Positions 19,347-27,398 of a stretch of DNA of 64,000 nucleotides are shown here, in pieces. The notes under the pieces were generated by a model, which saw only the letters and a program-made list of their open reading frames with translations, made no database searches and was not told the origin of the DNA. Source of the DNA: JAHEKB01 sp049115575 (GTDB lineage Bacteria; Bacteroidota; Bacteroidia; NS11-12g; UBA9320); NCBI GenBank assembly GCA_049115575.1, contig JAGDZU010000004.1, positions 434,001-498,000 of the forward strand, given 5' to 3'. The translations under genes and the position numbers were made by a program. Every line of letters begins with the position of its first letter. Position 1 is the first letter of the stretch.

Positions 19347-20294
19347 TCAATCTTTCTTTTCCAATAAACATTCAAGAAACTGCTCTTCGTTGTCTTGATA
19401 TACATTCTTAATTCGCAAAGATGACGACTCGCATAACCATTCAATAGTTTGCATATTATACTTCTGTGAAATTTCAGTATGCAGGCTTTCCCAAGCGTCG
19501 AAATGGTAGGTTTTACCAGTCGCTTCTATAAATACATCTTGCTCCACCGTACTTACCAAATAGCTACTGGCTAGTCCAGTTTCAGGATTGTAAATGGGTT
19601 GATGAATAAAATTATCCATTTCAAAGTTGGCACCCAGCTCACGATTCATTCTCTCCAATAAATTGAGATTAAATTCTTTGGTAACTCCTGCCTGGTCATT
19701 ATATGCTGCCAGTACTTTCTCAGGTTCTTTCATTTTGTCTAAACCTAAAAGAAAATGGTCTTGTGAACGCATATTTTCTGAAATCCCACTCAAAAACTTG
19801 ATGGCTGTTGCGTGGTCTAAATTTCCAAGATTTGAACCCATGAAAAGAAAAATATTTGGCGTTTCATCCTCGATTTCTAATTTGTCTAAAGCCTGAAAAT
19901 AAGTGTATTGCAGTGGTTTAACTTTAACTCCTTTTACCTCTACATTTATGTGATTCTCAAGCTGTTCAAGCACATTTTTTGAAACGTCAATCGGAATATA
20001 ATTCACCATTATTCCTCGTGACCGTAAAGCCTTGAGGAAAATAGACGTTTTAGTCCCATCTCCTGCGCCAAGTTCATAGATGTTCACTTGAGACAGCAAT
20101 CCAAGTTGATCTATAATCTCATGTGACCGATATTTAAAGATTTCTTCTTCTGCTCGGGTTAAATAATACTCCGGTAGCTCCATGATTTGCTGAAATAGCT
20201 CACCACCTCTTGAATCATACAAAAACTTTGAACTAATCCTCTTGGGATAAATGGATAATCCTTCGTCAACTTCCTTTATAAAATGCTCAATCAT
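19347..20294 (-). CDS. egtD: L-histidine N(alpha)-methyltransferase EgtD
   Basis: A 315-residue SAM-dependent methyltransferase that trimethylates histidine to hercynine, the first step of ergothioneine synthesis. The family-typical N-terminus (SSKFLYDSRGGELF, LPEYYLTRAEEEI), the SAM-binding YELGAGDGTKT (about 73-83) and FLFMGSNLGNLD are present. Its ATG overlaps the egtB stop (TAATG on the minus strand), so egtB and egtD form one operon. Length fits the family (~320). Confidence 0.93.
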   Translation of the reverse strand: MIEHFIKEVDEGLSIYPKRISSKFLYDSRGGELFQQIMELPEYYLTRAEEEIFKYRSHEIIDQLGLLSQVNIYELGAGDGTKTSIFLKALRSRGIMVNYIPIDVSKNVLEQLENHINVEVKGVKVKPLQYTYFQALDKLEIEDETPNIFLFMGSNLGNLDHATAIKFLSGISENMRSQDHFLLGLDKMKEPEKVLAAYNDQAGVTKEFNLNLLERMNRELGANFEMDNFIHQPIYNPETGLASSYLVSTVEQDVFIEATGKTYHFDAWESLHTEISQKYNMQTIEWLCESSSLRIKNVYQDNEEQFLECLLEKKD

Positions 20295-21454
20295 TATTTG
20301 TCTTTAGCTAATCGTATCCCTGTGAACTGCCATCTCAATTCAGGATGGAAAAAATTCCTGTAAGTTGACCTAGAGTGCCTAGGTGAGGTAGCTATTGATG
20401 CACCTCTAAGTACCATCTGATTCACCATAAATTTACCATTGTACTCTCCAATGGCGCCGGCTGCTTTTTCAAAACCAGGATAGGGTAGATAAGCACTATT
20501 GGTCCATTCCCATCTAAGACCCCAATTGAATTTCTCATTTGCGGCTTCCCATTCAAACTCCGTTGGTAGTCTCATCCCTTTCCAGGTTGCAAAGGCACTT
20601 GCTTCGTAGAAACTGATATGCTTTACTGCTGCCTTCTTATCTATAGGTTTATATCCGTCTAATTCGTAATGCATCCATTCTCCTTTTTCAAAATGCCAAT
20701 ACATGGGTGCTTGTACCTTGTTTTCTTGAACCCATTCCCAGCCTTCGGCATGCCATAGGTTAAAATCTTCATATCCCCCAGCATTCATAAAGTCTAAATA
20801 CTCCTTATTGCTCACCAAACTTGCCCTAATAAATGCTGATTGCAAATACACTTTGTGTCTGTTTAGTTCATTGTCAAAAACAAATGAGCCTTCTTGGGCA
20901 CCAATTTCATAAATGCCTTCATCAATGGCCGCCCATTCCCAATCAACTTCATATCTATCTTGCAATTTCCTGTGAACAGGAAACCCGACTTGATGCCCTA
21001 AGATGTATTTAATATCAGTAATGAGTAACTCTTGATGTTGTTGTTCATGGTTTAGACCCAACAGTAATATTTCCTTAAGTTCAGCATCAATTCTTGAGCT
21101 AAGCAATTTCTCCATATGACTATCCACATATGCCCTATAAGCATAGATCTCATCTACTTCCGGACGACTCATCAATCCTCTATTAGGGCGGAGTACTCTC
21201 TCTCCTACATTGTTATAGTAGCTGTTAAATAGGTAAGCAAATTCCTCATCAAAGCGCTGATAATTCTCTTGTTTAGCCAGAACAAATTCTTCAAAGAACC
21301 ATGTAGTATGGGCCAGGTGCCACTTGGGAGGTGAAACATCTACAATAGGTTGCAATACATAATCCTCTTTTTTAAGTGACCTGCAAATGTCTTCCGTTCT
21401 TTTACGGACTTCCCTAAAGCCTGTTTGAAGTTCAGTATGTGTCTTTATTATCAC
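20294..21454 (-). CDS. egtB: Ergothioneine biosynthesis sulfoxide synthase EgtB
   Basis: A 386-residue non-heme iron enzyme that joins hercynine to a thiol donor and inserts oxygen, giving a sulfoxide. The N-terminal DinB-like domain carries the iron ligands: His46/His49 in WHLAHTTW and His136/His140 in NHEQQHQEL. The C-terminal half is a formylglycine-generating-enzyme-like fold (PTEFEWEAAN, then RGASIATSPRHSRSTYRNFF and the terminal FTGIRLA). The start is GTG at 21454. It precedes and overlaps egtD. No egtC-like amidase is nearby, which suggests cysteine or a different processing route. Confidence 0.92.
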   Translation of the reverse strand: MIIKTHTELQTGFREVRKRTEDICRSLKKEDYVLQPIVDVSPPKWHLAHTTWFFEEFVLAKQENYQRFDEEFAYLFNSYYNNVGERVLRPNRGLMSRPEVDEIYAYRAYVDSHMEKLLSSRIDAELKEILLLGLNHEQQHQELLITDIKYILGHQVGFPVHRKLQDRYEVDWEWAAIDEGIYEIGAQEGSFVFDNELNRHKVYLQSAFIRASLVSNKEYLDFMNAGGYEDFNLWHAEGWEWVQENKVQAPMYWHFEKGEWMHYELDGYKPIDKKAAVKHISFYEASAFATWKGMRLPTEFEWEAANEKFNWGLRWEWTNSAYLPYPGFEKAAGAIGEYNGKFMVNQMVLRGASIATSPRHSRSTYRNFFHPELRWQFTGIRLAKDK

Positions 21455-21555
21455 TGTTTTTCCTTAGACGAGTTAAATCTACTTCCTTATTTCACTTAAA
21501 AAAAGAAATTCATATAGATAACATGTAATTTGATTTTTTGCTTGTGCTGAAAGCA

Positions 21556-21640
21556 GATTACTCCCTTCGCTTTGCTACGGTCGTGATCCTTGATGGGGTA
21601 ATTCAACTAAAAGCCTTAATGCTTCGCATTATTGGTCTTT
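21556..21640 (+). repeat. Intergenic direct repeat, copy 1
   Basis: An about 85-base sequence beginning GATTACTCCCTTCGC and ending ATTATTGGTCTTT is repeated almost exactly at 21667-21753, with a few substitutions and single-base insertions. Each copy contains the small hairpin AATGC-TTC-GCATT. No coding content is evident; origin unknown. Confidence 0.85.
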
Positions 21641-21666
21641 AAGAAAGAAAGGCTTCAAGTCAGTTG

Positions 21667-21753
21667 GATTACTCCCTTCGCTTTGCTACGGTCGTGATCC
21701 TGGATGGGGGTGATTCAACCAATAGCCTTAATGCTTCGCATTATTGGTCTTTT
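21667..21753 (+). repeat. Intergenic direct repeat, copy 2
   Basis: Second copy of the 85-base repeat, 26 bases after copy 1. In this copy CCAAT upstream and ATTGG downstream lengthen the AATGC-TTC-GCATT hairpin. Its 3' end runs into the long inverted repeat at 21749-21800. Confidence 0.85.
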
Positions 21754-21800
21754 TATATAGCTCAACTCTTGAGCGAACTCAAGTTGAGCTATATAAAAAG
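21749..21800. repeat. Long near-perfect inverted repeat
   Basis: Left arm 21749-21773 (CTTTTTATATAGCTCAACT...) and right arm 21778-21800 pair with only a two-base bulge around a CGAA loop. The arm ends are T-rich and A-rich, so it could end transcription in either direction. It shares bases with the tRNA terminator, so the two hairpins are mutually exclusive. Confidence 0.8.
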
Positions 21801-21824
21801 CCCAAACACTATCGTGTTTAGGCT
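21795..21824 (-). terminator. Intrinsic terminator of tRNA-Pro
   Basis: Read on the minus strand, AGCC-AAACAC pairs with GTGTTT-GGCT across a GATA loop (one mismatch), followed by five T residues. It begins 9 bases after the 3' end of the tRNA-Pro gene. Confidence 0.75.
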
Positions 21825-21832
21825 ATTGGTTG

Positions 21833-21907
21833 TCGGGGTGAGAGGATTCGAACCTCCGATCTCTGGTCCCCCAGACCAGCACTTTAACCGGACTAAGCTA
21901 CACCCCG
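21833..21907 (-). tRNA. tRNA-Pro (anticodon GGG)
   Basis: The minus strand folds as a cloverleaf: acceptor stem CGGGGTG/CACCCCG, D-arm TAGCTTAGTCCGGTTA, anticodon stem CTGGT/ACCAG around the loop CTGGGGG (anticodon GGG, proline) and T-arm with GGTTCGAATCC. The discriminator base is A and the CCA end is not encoded. Length is 75 bases. Confidence 0.95.
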
Positions 21908-21966
21908 TAAATATTGGTGGCAAAAATATGTTTTAGCCATACAAGAACAACGATGAATTGTGCATT

Positions 21967-22266
21967 TCAATCCTTCTTTTTATAGCTTACCCTATCCCTA
22001 ATAGAACCATCTTTTCTGTGGATCACAACGCTAGAACCATAGTTTTTGGAAATTCTTTTTGCCCTTCTAATGGCATCATCTTGGTATTCATAGGTGCCGC
22101 TATATCTTTCATTGCCTTCACCTTTTACAGCCCAACCTTCTTCATGAGGAACTACATGTTGATTATGTGTTTTTGGGCCGACTTTGAACCCTTGTTTTTT
22201 AAGTACTTGTTTAATAATTTTCTTTAAGAGATCAACCCAAAATTTTCCTTCTGTAATTTTAGCCAT
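21967..22266 (-). CDS. DUF2188 family protein
   Basis: A 99-residue basic protein. The C-terminal half matches the DUF2188 pattern: HVVPHEEGWAVKGEGNER, then an alpha helix rich in Ala and Arg (DDAIRRAKRISKN), and VVIHRKDGSIRDRVSY. These small proteins are widespread and of unknown function. The N-terminal ~35 residues (Lys-rich helix) are an addition to the core domain. The start is set at the ATG at 22266; the open frame extends 8 codons upstream with no support. It is a single gene upstream of tRNA-Pro on the same strand. Confidence 0.8.
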   Translation of the reverse strand: MAKITEGKFWVDLLKKIIKQVLKKQGFKVGPKTHNQHVVPHEEGWAVKGEGNERYSGTYEYQDDAIRRAKRISKNYGSSVVIHRKDGSIRDRVSYKKKD

Positions 22267-22319
22267 GAGGTGGCAATATAATAAAATCAACAGTCGTTAA
22301 ATTTGGGACAATCTGACTA

Positions 22320-22616
22320 ATGAACAAACTAAGCTTAACAAAACAAAACACCGAAGTGTGGCTATTGGCTGCTGCAACTTTGGTGATTACACTCTTTCTA
22401 TTTTTTATTGATGAAGGCTATTACAATTTCCATTGGATGCGCAGTGTGGGGAATTGGATTGCTTTTCTTATTTATTTCACATTAATCTTTTTCTTTCAAC
22501 TGCTTATTTCACAAGTAGTTTTAAGAAACTTCCATGGAAAAGGTAAAGCCGTCATAAGCATTGTGTTAGGAACTACCATTGCTTTGCTGCTTGCCATTGG
22601 AGTAATCTTTAGCTAA
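22320..22616 (+). CDS. Small membrane protein, unknown
   Basis: A 98-residue protein with three hydrophobic segments (about residues 15-32, 42-64 and 74-97) and no recognisable catalytic motif. I do not recognise the family. It has its own ATG and is followed after 20 bases by a DinB-family gene, so it may be part of the same transcript. Confidence 0.65.
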   Translation: MNKLSLTKQNTEVWLLAAATLVITLFLFFIDEGYYNFHWMRSVGNWIAFLIYFTLIFFFQLLISQVVLRNFHGKGKAVISIVLGTTIALLLAIGVIFS

Positions 22617-22636
22617 GGCTTTTGTATCTTAGCAAT

Positions 22637-23137
22637 GTGAAAGAAGAATTCATCACTCAATGCATAATTAGGCTAAATGAAAACACCCCAAGGGTTGCAA
22701 AATGCCTAAATATGTTATCAGAAGAAGAGGTCTGGCAGAAGCCAAATAGTGCAACAAACAGTATAGCTAATCTCATTCTGCATTTATGTGGAAATATCAG
22801 ACAATATATTCATTGTGGCTTAGGTGCTGAGGCCGATGATAGACAACGCGATTTGGAATTCAGTACCGCAGGAGGATATAGCAAAGAGGAACTTTTAAGT
22901 ATGCTTACTCAAACTGTTAGAAAAGCAGAACAGACTATACTAGAATGTGATGATTTGGAATTGAATAAAGTTCATATGGTGCAAGGCTTTCATTTAAGTG
23001 GCATCGCCATGATTATTCATGTTGTTGAACACTTCTCTTATCATACAGGTCAAATCGCTTTGCTTACAAAAATGTTAAAGAATGAGGATCTTGGTTTTTA
23101 TGCTGGACAAAACCTAAATGCACACAATGAAAGCTGA
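22637..23137 (+). CDS. DinB-like/DUF1572-type four-helix protein
   Basis: A 166-residue protein of the DinB/YfiT four-helix-bundle superfamily. Putative metal-binding histidines occur in NLILHLCGNI (first) and in the late VVEHFSYHTGQI segment, the typical HxxxH-like pattern. Some members are thiol-dependent metalloenzymes; others are uncharacterised. The start is set at GTG 22637; a TTG at 22622 would add five residues but lies inside a TATCTTAG promoter-like stretch. Its 3' end overlaps the next gene by 20 bases. Confidence 0.82.
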   Translation: MKEEFITQCIIRLNENTPRVAKCLNMLSEEEVWQKPNSATNSIANLILHLCGNIRQYIHCGLGAEADDRQRDLEFSTAGGYSKEELLSMLTQTVRKAEQTILECDDLELNKVHMVQGFHLSGIAMIIHVVEHFSYHTGQIALLTKMLKNEDLGFYAGQNLNAHNES

Positions 23138-23441
23138 TCAATTTGCTGTTATCTATCAATTCAATATTCTTGAAGACGATTTGGAAGAATTCATCTCATC
23201 ATGGGAGAATCTCACTGAATTGATATATAAGCATGAAGGAAGTTTGGGATCCAGACTTCACAAAAAATCTAATACGGAATATTTGGCATATGCCCGTTGG
23301 CCAAGCAGACAACATTGGGAACAATCAGGAAGCAATTTACCTCCTGAAGCCAAGAAGTATAGCAAGCAAATGCATGAGGCATGCACCAAAATAGAAACCT
23401 TATATGAATTGGATTTAGTCAGTGACCTTTTGAAGGACTGA
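23118..23441 (+). CDS. Antibiotic biosynthesis monooxygenase (ABM) domain protein
   Basis: A 107-residue single-domain protein with the ferredoxin-like dimeric alpha-beta barrel layout: FAVIYQFNILE (strand 1), a helix, a GSLGSRLHKKSN turn and the YLAYARWPSRQHWEQS strand-helix. ABM proteins include small oxygenases and heme-degrading enzymes, but activity cannot be told from this. ATG at 23118 overlaps the preceding DinB-like gene; ATG at 23127 is equally possible. It ends 16 bases before menA. Confidence 0.75.
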   Translation: MHTMKADQFAVIYQFNILEDDLEEFISSWENLTELIYKHEGSLGSRLHKKSNTEYLAYARWPSRQHWEQSGSNLPPEAKKYSKQMHEACTKIETLYELDLVSDLLKD

Positions 23442-23446
23442 GCGAT

Positions 23447-23454
23447 TATCTTTG
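23447..23454 (+). promoter_or_regulatory. Bacteroidota -7 promoter motif at menA
   Basis: TATCTTTG is an exact TAnnTTTG match and ends three bases before the menA ATG at 23458. If used, transcription would start at or next to the start codon, giving a leaderless mRNA. Confidence 0.5.
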
Positions 23455-23457
23455 CAT

Positions 23458-24330
23458 ATGCTTAAAAGCTGGATATCCGCCTTAAGACTTAAAACATTGC
23501 CACTTGCTCTTGGCGCAATCATTTTGGGTAGCAGGCTTCCAAAACTATCTTTTGACGTAGAAATTTTTGCTTGGGCCTGCCTTTCAGCAGTTCTGCTACA
23601 GATACTATCTAATCTAGCCAATGACTATGGAGACTTTAAAAAAGGAACGGATAGTCATCGTGCAGATCGGCAATTAGCAGGGGGGAAAATCAGCGCTAAA
23701 TCTATGCTGATAGCTATTGTGATTACAGCAACTCTATCTCTGATTAGTGGTTTGATTTTACTTTATACTGCATTTGGAACGGAGTGGAAGTATTGGATAG
23801 TTTTTCTTATTCTTGGTTTGGGAAGCATAGCTGCAGCTATTACCTATACAATAGGAAATAGAGCCTATGGTTACTATGGTTTAGGAGATTTATTTGTATT
23901 CATCTTTTTTGGAATGGTTGGCGTAGTTGGAACAGCTTATCTATACCAACAAACCCTTATTGCAGAATACTTTTTACCAGCCATTTCTTATGGTGCTTTG
24001 AGCGTTGGCGTATTGAACATCAATAACATTAGAGACTTAGATAAAGATGTATTGAATAATAAGATTACTCTGGCTGCTCAAATGGGAAGAGAAGGAGCGC
24101 TAAATTACCAGGCATTCCTCATGATTACTGCTTTTCTTTCTATGGGTGCCCACCATTTGATCAGTGGATATTTAAGTTTAGCTCCTGTTGGTATAGCGGC
24201 CCTTGGGTATTTACATCTCATCCAGCTTCGCAAAGCACAATCTGCTGAAGAATACAATGCACTACTGAAATTCTTGTCTTTAGGAAGTTTAGGTGTGGTG
24301 TTATTATTCACTCTTAGGCTTTATTTCTGA
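23458..24330 (+). CDS. menA: 1,4-dihydroxy-2-naphthoate polyprenyltransferase
   Basis: A 290-residue integral membrane prenyltransferase of the UbiA superfamily that adds the isoprenoid tail in menaquinone synthesis. The first Asp-rich motif is NDYGDFKKGTDSHRAD (about 60-75) with the MenA-type RQLAGGKIS after it; the second is NNIRDLDKD (about 186-194). Eight to nine membrane segments are expected. The start is the ATG at 23458; the open frame begins two codons earlier at a TTG inside the promoter motif. The stop overlaps the menC ATG, making a menAC pair. Confidence 0.95.
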   Translation: MLKSWISALRLKTLPLALGAIILGSRLPKLSFDVEIFAWACLSAVLLQILSNLANDYGDFKKGTDSHRADRQLAGGKISAKSMLIAIVITATLSLISGLILLYTAFGTEWKYWIVFLILGLGSIAAAITYTIGNRAYGYYGLGDLFVFIFFGMVGVVGTAYLYQQTLIAEYFLPAISYGALSVGVLNINNIRDLDKDVLNNKITLAAQMGREGALNYQAFLMITAFLSMGAHHLISGYLSLAPVGIAALGYLHLIQLRKAQSAEEYNALLKFLSLGSLGVVLLFTLRLYF

Positions 24331-25346
24331 TGTTAGAATACCAGATTTCGGAACATCGACTGGACTTTAAGAAAGCTGCTAAAACATCTAGAAATAGCTT
24401 CGAATCAAGAACTATATACACACTTGAGTTTAAAGATCTGCTCAGCGGGAAAAAGGGCATTGGTGAAGCGGCTGCACTTTCTCTGTTGAGTATAGATGAC
24501 ATCCCCAATTACCGAGAAAAACTCGAGTATTTTAGTCTGCAAATAGCCAATGGTATTAATCTCAAAGAGTTGGACTTAACTAAATTTCCGAGCATAGAGT
24601 TTGGACTAGAGACCGCCCTTTTAGACATGAGAAGTTCAGATCACAGATTGTATGACACCCCATTTACTAATGGTTTGAAATCTATTCCTATCAATGGACT
24701 TGTTTGGATGGATCACAGCGAGGCTATGCTCAAAGAAGCATTGGACAAAGTAAATGAGGGATTTAACTGCATTAAGTTCAAAATTGGTGCACTTGATTTC
24801 GATGAAGAGTGCAGAATGCTGGAACAATTTAGAAGACACCATAATGCATTCAAAGTTGAGATAAGGTTAGACGCCAATGGGGCATTCTTGGCAGACGAAG
24901 CGGATAAGCAACTTAAAGAATTAAAGCGTTTTGATGTTCATTCCATAGAACAACCTATTAAAGTAAATCAGTGGGATAAAATGGGCTCTTTATGCTCTAA
25001 ACCTGCCATAGATATTGCCTTGGATGAAGAGTTGATAGGTCTGAATATTAATGATGCTGAAAAGATGCTGCAACACATTCAACCTCAATACATAATACTT
25101 AAACCAAATCTAATAGGTGGTTTAGAAAAAGCAAACCAATGGATTTCTTTAGCTGGGAATGCCGACATTGCTTGGTGGGCTACATCTGCCTTAGAAAGCA
25201 ATATTGGTCTAAATGCCATTGCCCAGTGGGTGAGTCAATATGACAGCAGATTGCATCAAGGTTTGGGTACAGGATCGCTGTATAAAAATAACTTTCCGAC
25301 TAGATTGACATTAGAAAACGGTTTTATGAGCTATAAACCTTTTTAA
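24330..25346 (+). CDS. menC: o-Succinylbenzoate synthase
   Basis: A 338-residue enolase-superfamily enzyme that dehydrates SHCHC to o-succinylbenzoate in menaquinone synthesis. The catalytic KxK is in CIKFKIGA, the metal ligands in RLDANGAF, IEQPI and ALDEELIG, and the second lysine in YIILKPNLIGG. MenC is a divergent family, but coupling to menA by a TGATG overlap settles the assignment. The other men genes are not in the window. Confidence 0.93.
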   Translation: MLEYQISEHRLDFKKAAKTSRNSFESRTIYTLEFKDLLSGKKGIGEAAALSLLSIDDIPNYREKLEYFSLQIANGINLKELDLTKFPSIEFGLETALLDMRSSDHRLYDTPFTNGLKSIPINGLVWMDHSEAMLKEALDKVNEGFNCIKFKIGALDFDEECRMLEQFRRHHNAFKVEIRLDANGAFLADEADKQLKELKRFDVHSIEQPIKVNQWDKMGSLCSKPAIDIALDEELIGLNINDAEKMLQHIQPQYIILKPNLIGGLEKANQWISLAGNADIAWWATSALESNIGLNAIAQWVSQYDSRLHQGLGTGSLYKNNFPTRLTLENGFMSYKPF

Positions 25347-25714
25347 GAGTAGCTCTAAACTGTTAAGCATCAATTGCGCTATCTCTCGTATTTCAACTAA
25401 TCCAACTACATGGCTATACTTTAATTGGCCGTTGTCAGAACAAACATTATCTTGAATTCCGGGGAGGGGTTGACGTAGTCCCAGCTTTGCGGAAAACGGA
25501 ATACCAAGAACCGGGCTTACCCACCGGACGGAACCGGATACCATATTAACAACTTACCATTGGTAATTAACCATTAATAACTAGTATGAATTCCTTTTGT
25601 CTAGTATTTCAGCACCCTTGTACGATTAAATTGTCACTTTAGTATAAATCAAGCTCAAAATCACCCTATTTTTACATTTGGTACTATTTTTTCAGTAAAT
25701 TTGTAACAACTACG
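25347..25714. other. Intergenic stretch with a short dispersed repeat and a GC-rich patch
   Basis: A 368-base gap. Around 25460-25540 it is more GC-rich than its surroundings (several CCGG-containing words), without a clear RNA fold or frame. At about 25556-25584 the sequence AATTAACCATTAATAACT is the reverse complement of repeats at 40866-40890 and 41017-41044. The last 20 bases carry the promoter of the following small gene. Confidence 0.5.
25696..25703 (+). promoter_or_regulatory. Bacteroidota -7 promoter motif before the small sorting-domain gene
   Basis: TAAATTTG matches TAnnTTTG exactly, 11 bases before the TTG start at 25715. A TTTG at 25677-25680 may be the upstream element, although the 15-base spacing is shorter than usual. 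Confidence 0.45.
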
Positions 25715-26026
25715 TTGAGAAAATCGATTTACATATCTATAGTTTTGGTATTTGCGATGCTAGCAGCAATTGCTGGTAACGATATCAAACTTGGTCAGAA
25801 TTATCCTAATCCTGCCAAGGAAAAAACCTATGTTGAGGTAACCTTCGATACTCCTACTGCTAGTTTAAAAGTGTATAATGTTTTGGGTAAAATGCTTTTG
25901 CAAGAAACTCTTGGACATTCTGGAACATACATGATCAATGTCACCGATTATCCAGAAGGTGTTTACATTTATACTTTAGAAGCTGATGGTGAGAAAATCA
26001 CCAAAAGAATGACTGTCAAGAAGTAA
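25715..26026 (+). CDS. Stand-alone T9SS type A sorting domain protein
   Basis: A 103-residue protein made only of a signal peptide (about residues 1-20) and one T9SS type A C-terminal sorting domain: LGQNYPNPA (26-34), LKVYNVLGKM (51-60), YPEGVYIYTLE (79-89) and the terminal KRMTVKK. Such a domain normally sits at the end of much larger cargo and is cut off by the PorU sortase. Here no cargo precedes it; the upstream sequence has stops in this frame and no remnant was seen. Start is TTG with a good promoter motif upstream. It converges with mgtE. Confidence 0.82.
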   Translation: MRKSIYISIVLVFAMLAAIAGNDIKLGQNYPNPAKEKTYVEVTFDTPTASLKVYNVLGKMLLQETLGHSGTYMINVTDYPEGVYIYTLEADGEKITKRMTVKK

Positions 26027-26036
26027 TTCTTACTCA

Positions 26037-27398
26037 TTACATTCCCAGAAGTACATTTCCGATTATGAAGTAGAGAAATAAGCCTAATAGGTCATTTGAG
26101 GTAGTTATAAACGGACCCGTGGCTAGGGCTGGATCAATTTTGAATCTGTCGAGCAATAGCGGTGTTACTGTACCAACCATAGCAGCAATAAGAATAACCA
26201 CCATGAGCGCTACACTTACTGTGAACATGATGTCTTGAGAATTTCCAGATAAAGCCCCATAGGCAAGTAAGAGTAGGGAACAAACTAAGCCGTTCAATAG
26301 GGCAACCACAATTTCCTTTCCCAACTTAGCTAGCAATCCACTACTTTTAATGGTATTGTTTGCCAAACCCTGAACCATGATAGATGACGATTGCACTCCA
26401 ACATTACCACCCATAGCCATAATCAAGGGCATGAAGAGGGCCAATTGTACATTTTGCTTTAAATCTGCTTCAAAATTCCCAATAACTAAGGAACTGCCTA
26501 TCCCCCCTATCAATCCTATAACTAACCAGGGTAATCTCGCTCTAGTTAATAGATAGATTGAATCAGATGATTCAACGCTTTCAGAAATACCTGATAACAT
26601 TTGATAATCCTTTTCGGCTTCATCTTGCATATAATCCAAGACATCATCAAATGTTACACGACCTACTAGCCTGTTAAAGGCATCTACAATAGGCAAGGCC
26701 ACCAAATCGTACTTCTTAAGCGTCGCAGCTACTTCTTCTCCCGATGTATAAGTGATTTCGTGAATGACATTATCTTGGTATATATGGTGTACCAAAGTGT
26801 CTTCTGAAGCCAAAAGGATACGTTTTAAAGATACCCATCCCACCAATTCATCATAATCATTTACAACATATGCGGTAACCACATTAGAAGCGGATTCTGC
26901 TTGTATTCTTATCTCATCTGTGCATCTCTTCACAGTCCAATTCAATTTGACTTTAATCACCTCCTTAGCCATTAAAGCTCCAGCCGTATTTTCTGGAAAC
27001 TTTAAGAGTGAAGCAATATTTCGGCTGTGTTCTTTGTCTTCTATTTTTCGAAGAATTTTTTTACTTAAATCAGTAGGGAGATCATTTAATATATCCGCCG
27101 CATCATCAGACTCCATATAAGCGAAATACAAATCGGCTAATTCCTCTGCAGAATAGCCTTTAAAAAACTTGTGTTTTACTTCAGGTTCCAGCTCTATAAC
27201 TACATCCACTTTCTTTTGCTCATCTAAAAGTGTGGCTACATAAACAGCCTGATCCAAATTGAGTTCGTCATCAAAAATCTCAGCTAAATCCTGAGGATAA
27301 AGTTTCTCCAAGACAGGATGCAATTCAACTGCATTCCGACTGTCTATCAGTTGGATAAACTCCTCGATAAATTCTTTGGTGATCTCAATTGCCGACAT
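26037..27398 (-). CDS. mgtE: Magnesium transporter MgtE
   Basis: A 453-residue Mg2+ channel/transporter. The domain order is canonical: an N-terminal helical domain (about 1-130), two CBS domains (about 135-250; AYVVNDYDELVGWVSL and ALPIVDAFNRLVGRVTFDDVLD) and five membrane helices (from about 285), including GGNVGVQSSSI and the ion-path segment ATGPFITTSNDLLGLF. The N and CBS domains sense cytoplasmic Mg2+. The start overlaps the end of rsmA by 14 bases. Confidence 0.95.
   Translation of the reverse strand: MSAIEITKEFIEEFIQLIDSRNAVELHPVLEKLYPQDLAEIFDDELNLDQAVYVATLLDEQKKVDVVIELEPEVKHKFFKGYSAEELADLYFAYMESDDAADILNDLPTDLSKKILRKIEDKEHSRNIASLLKFPENTAGALMAKEVIKVKLNWTVKRCTDEIRIQAESASNVVTAYVVNDYDELVGWVSLKRILLASEDTLVHHIYQDNVIHEITYTSGEEVAATLKKYDLVALPIVDAFNRLVGRVTFDDVLDYMQDEAEKDYQMLSGISESVESSDSIYLLTRARLPWLVIGLIGGIGSSLVIGNFEADLKQNVQLALFMPLIMAMGGNVGVQSSSIMVQGLANNTIKSSGLLAKLGKEIVVALLNGLVCSLLLLAYGALSGNSQDIMFTVSVALMVVILIAAMVGTVTPLLLDRFKIDPALATGPFITTSNDLLGLFLYFIIGNVLLGM

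Noticed and set aside
21664..21936. 90-codon frame across the repeats and tRNA-Pro
   Set aside because: It is made of the direct repeat, the hairpins and the complement of the tRNA gene; there is no protein-like signal.
25440..25545. GC-rich patch after menC as a structured RNA
   Set aside because: No consistent stem pairing, known riboswitch motif or terminator could be found by eye.
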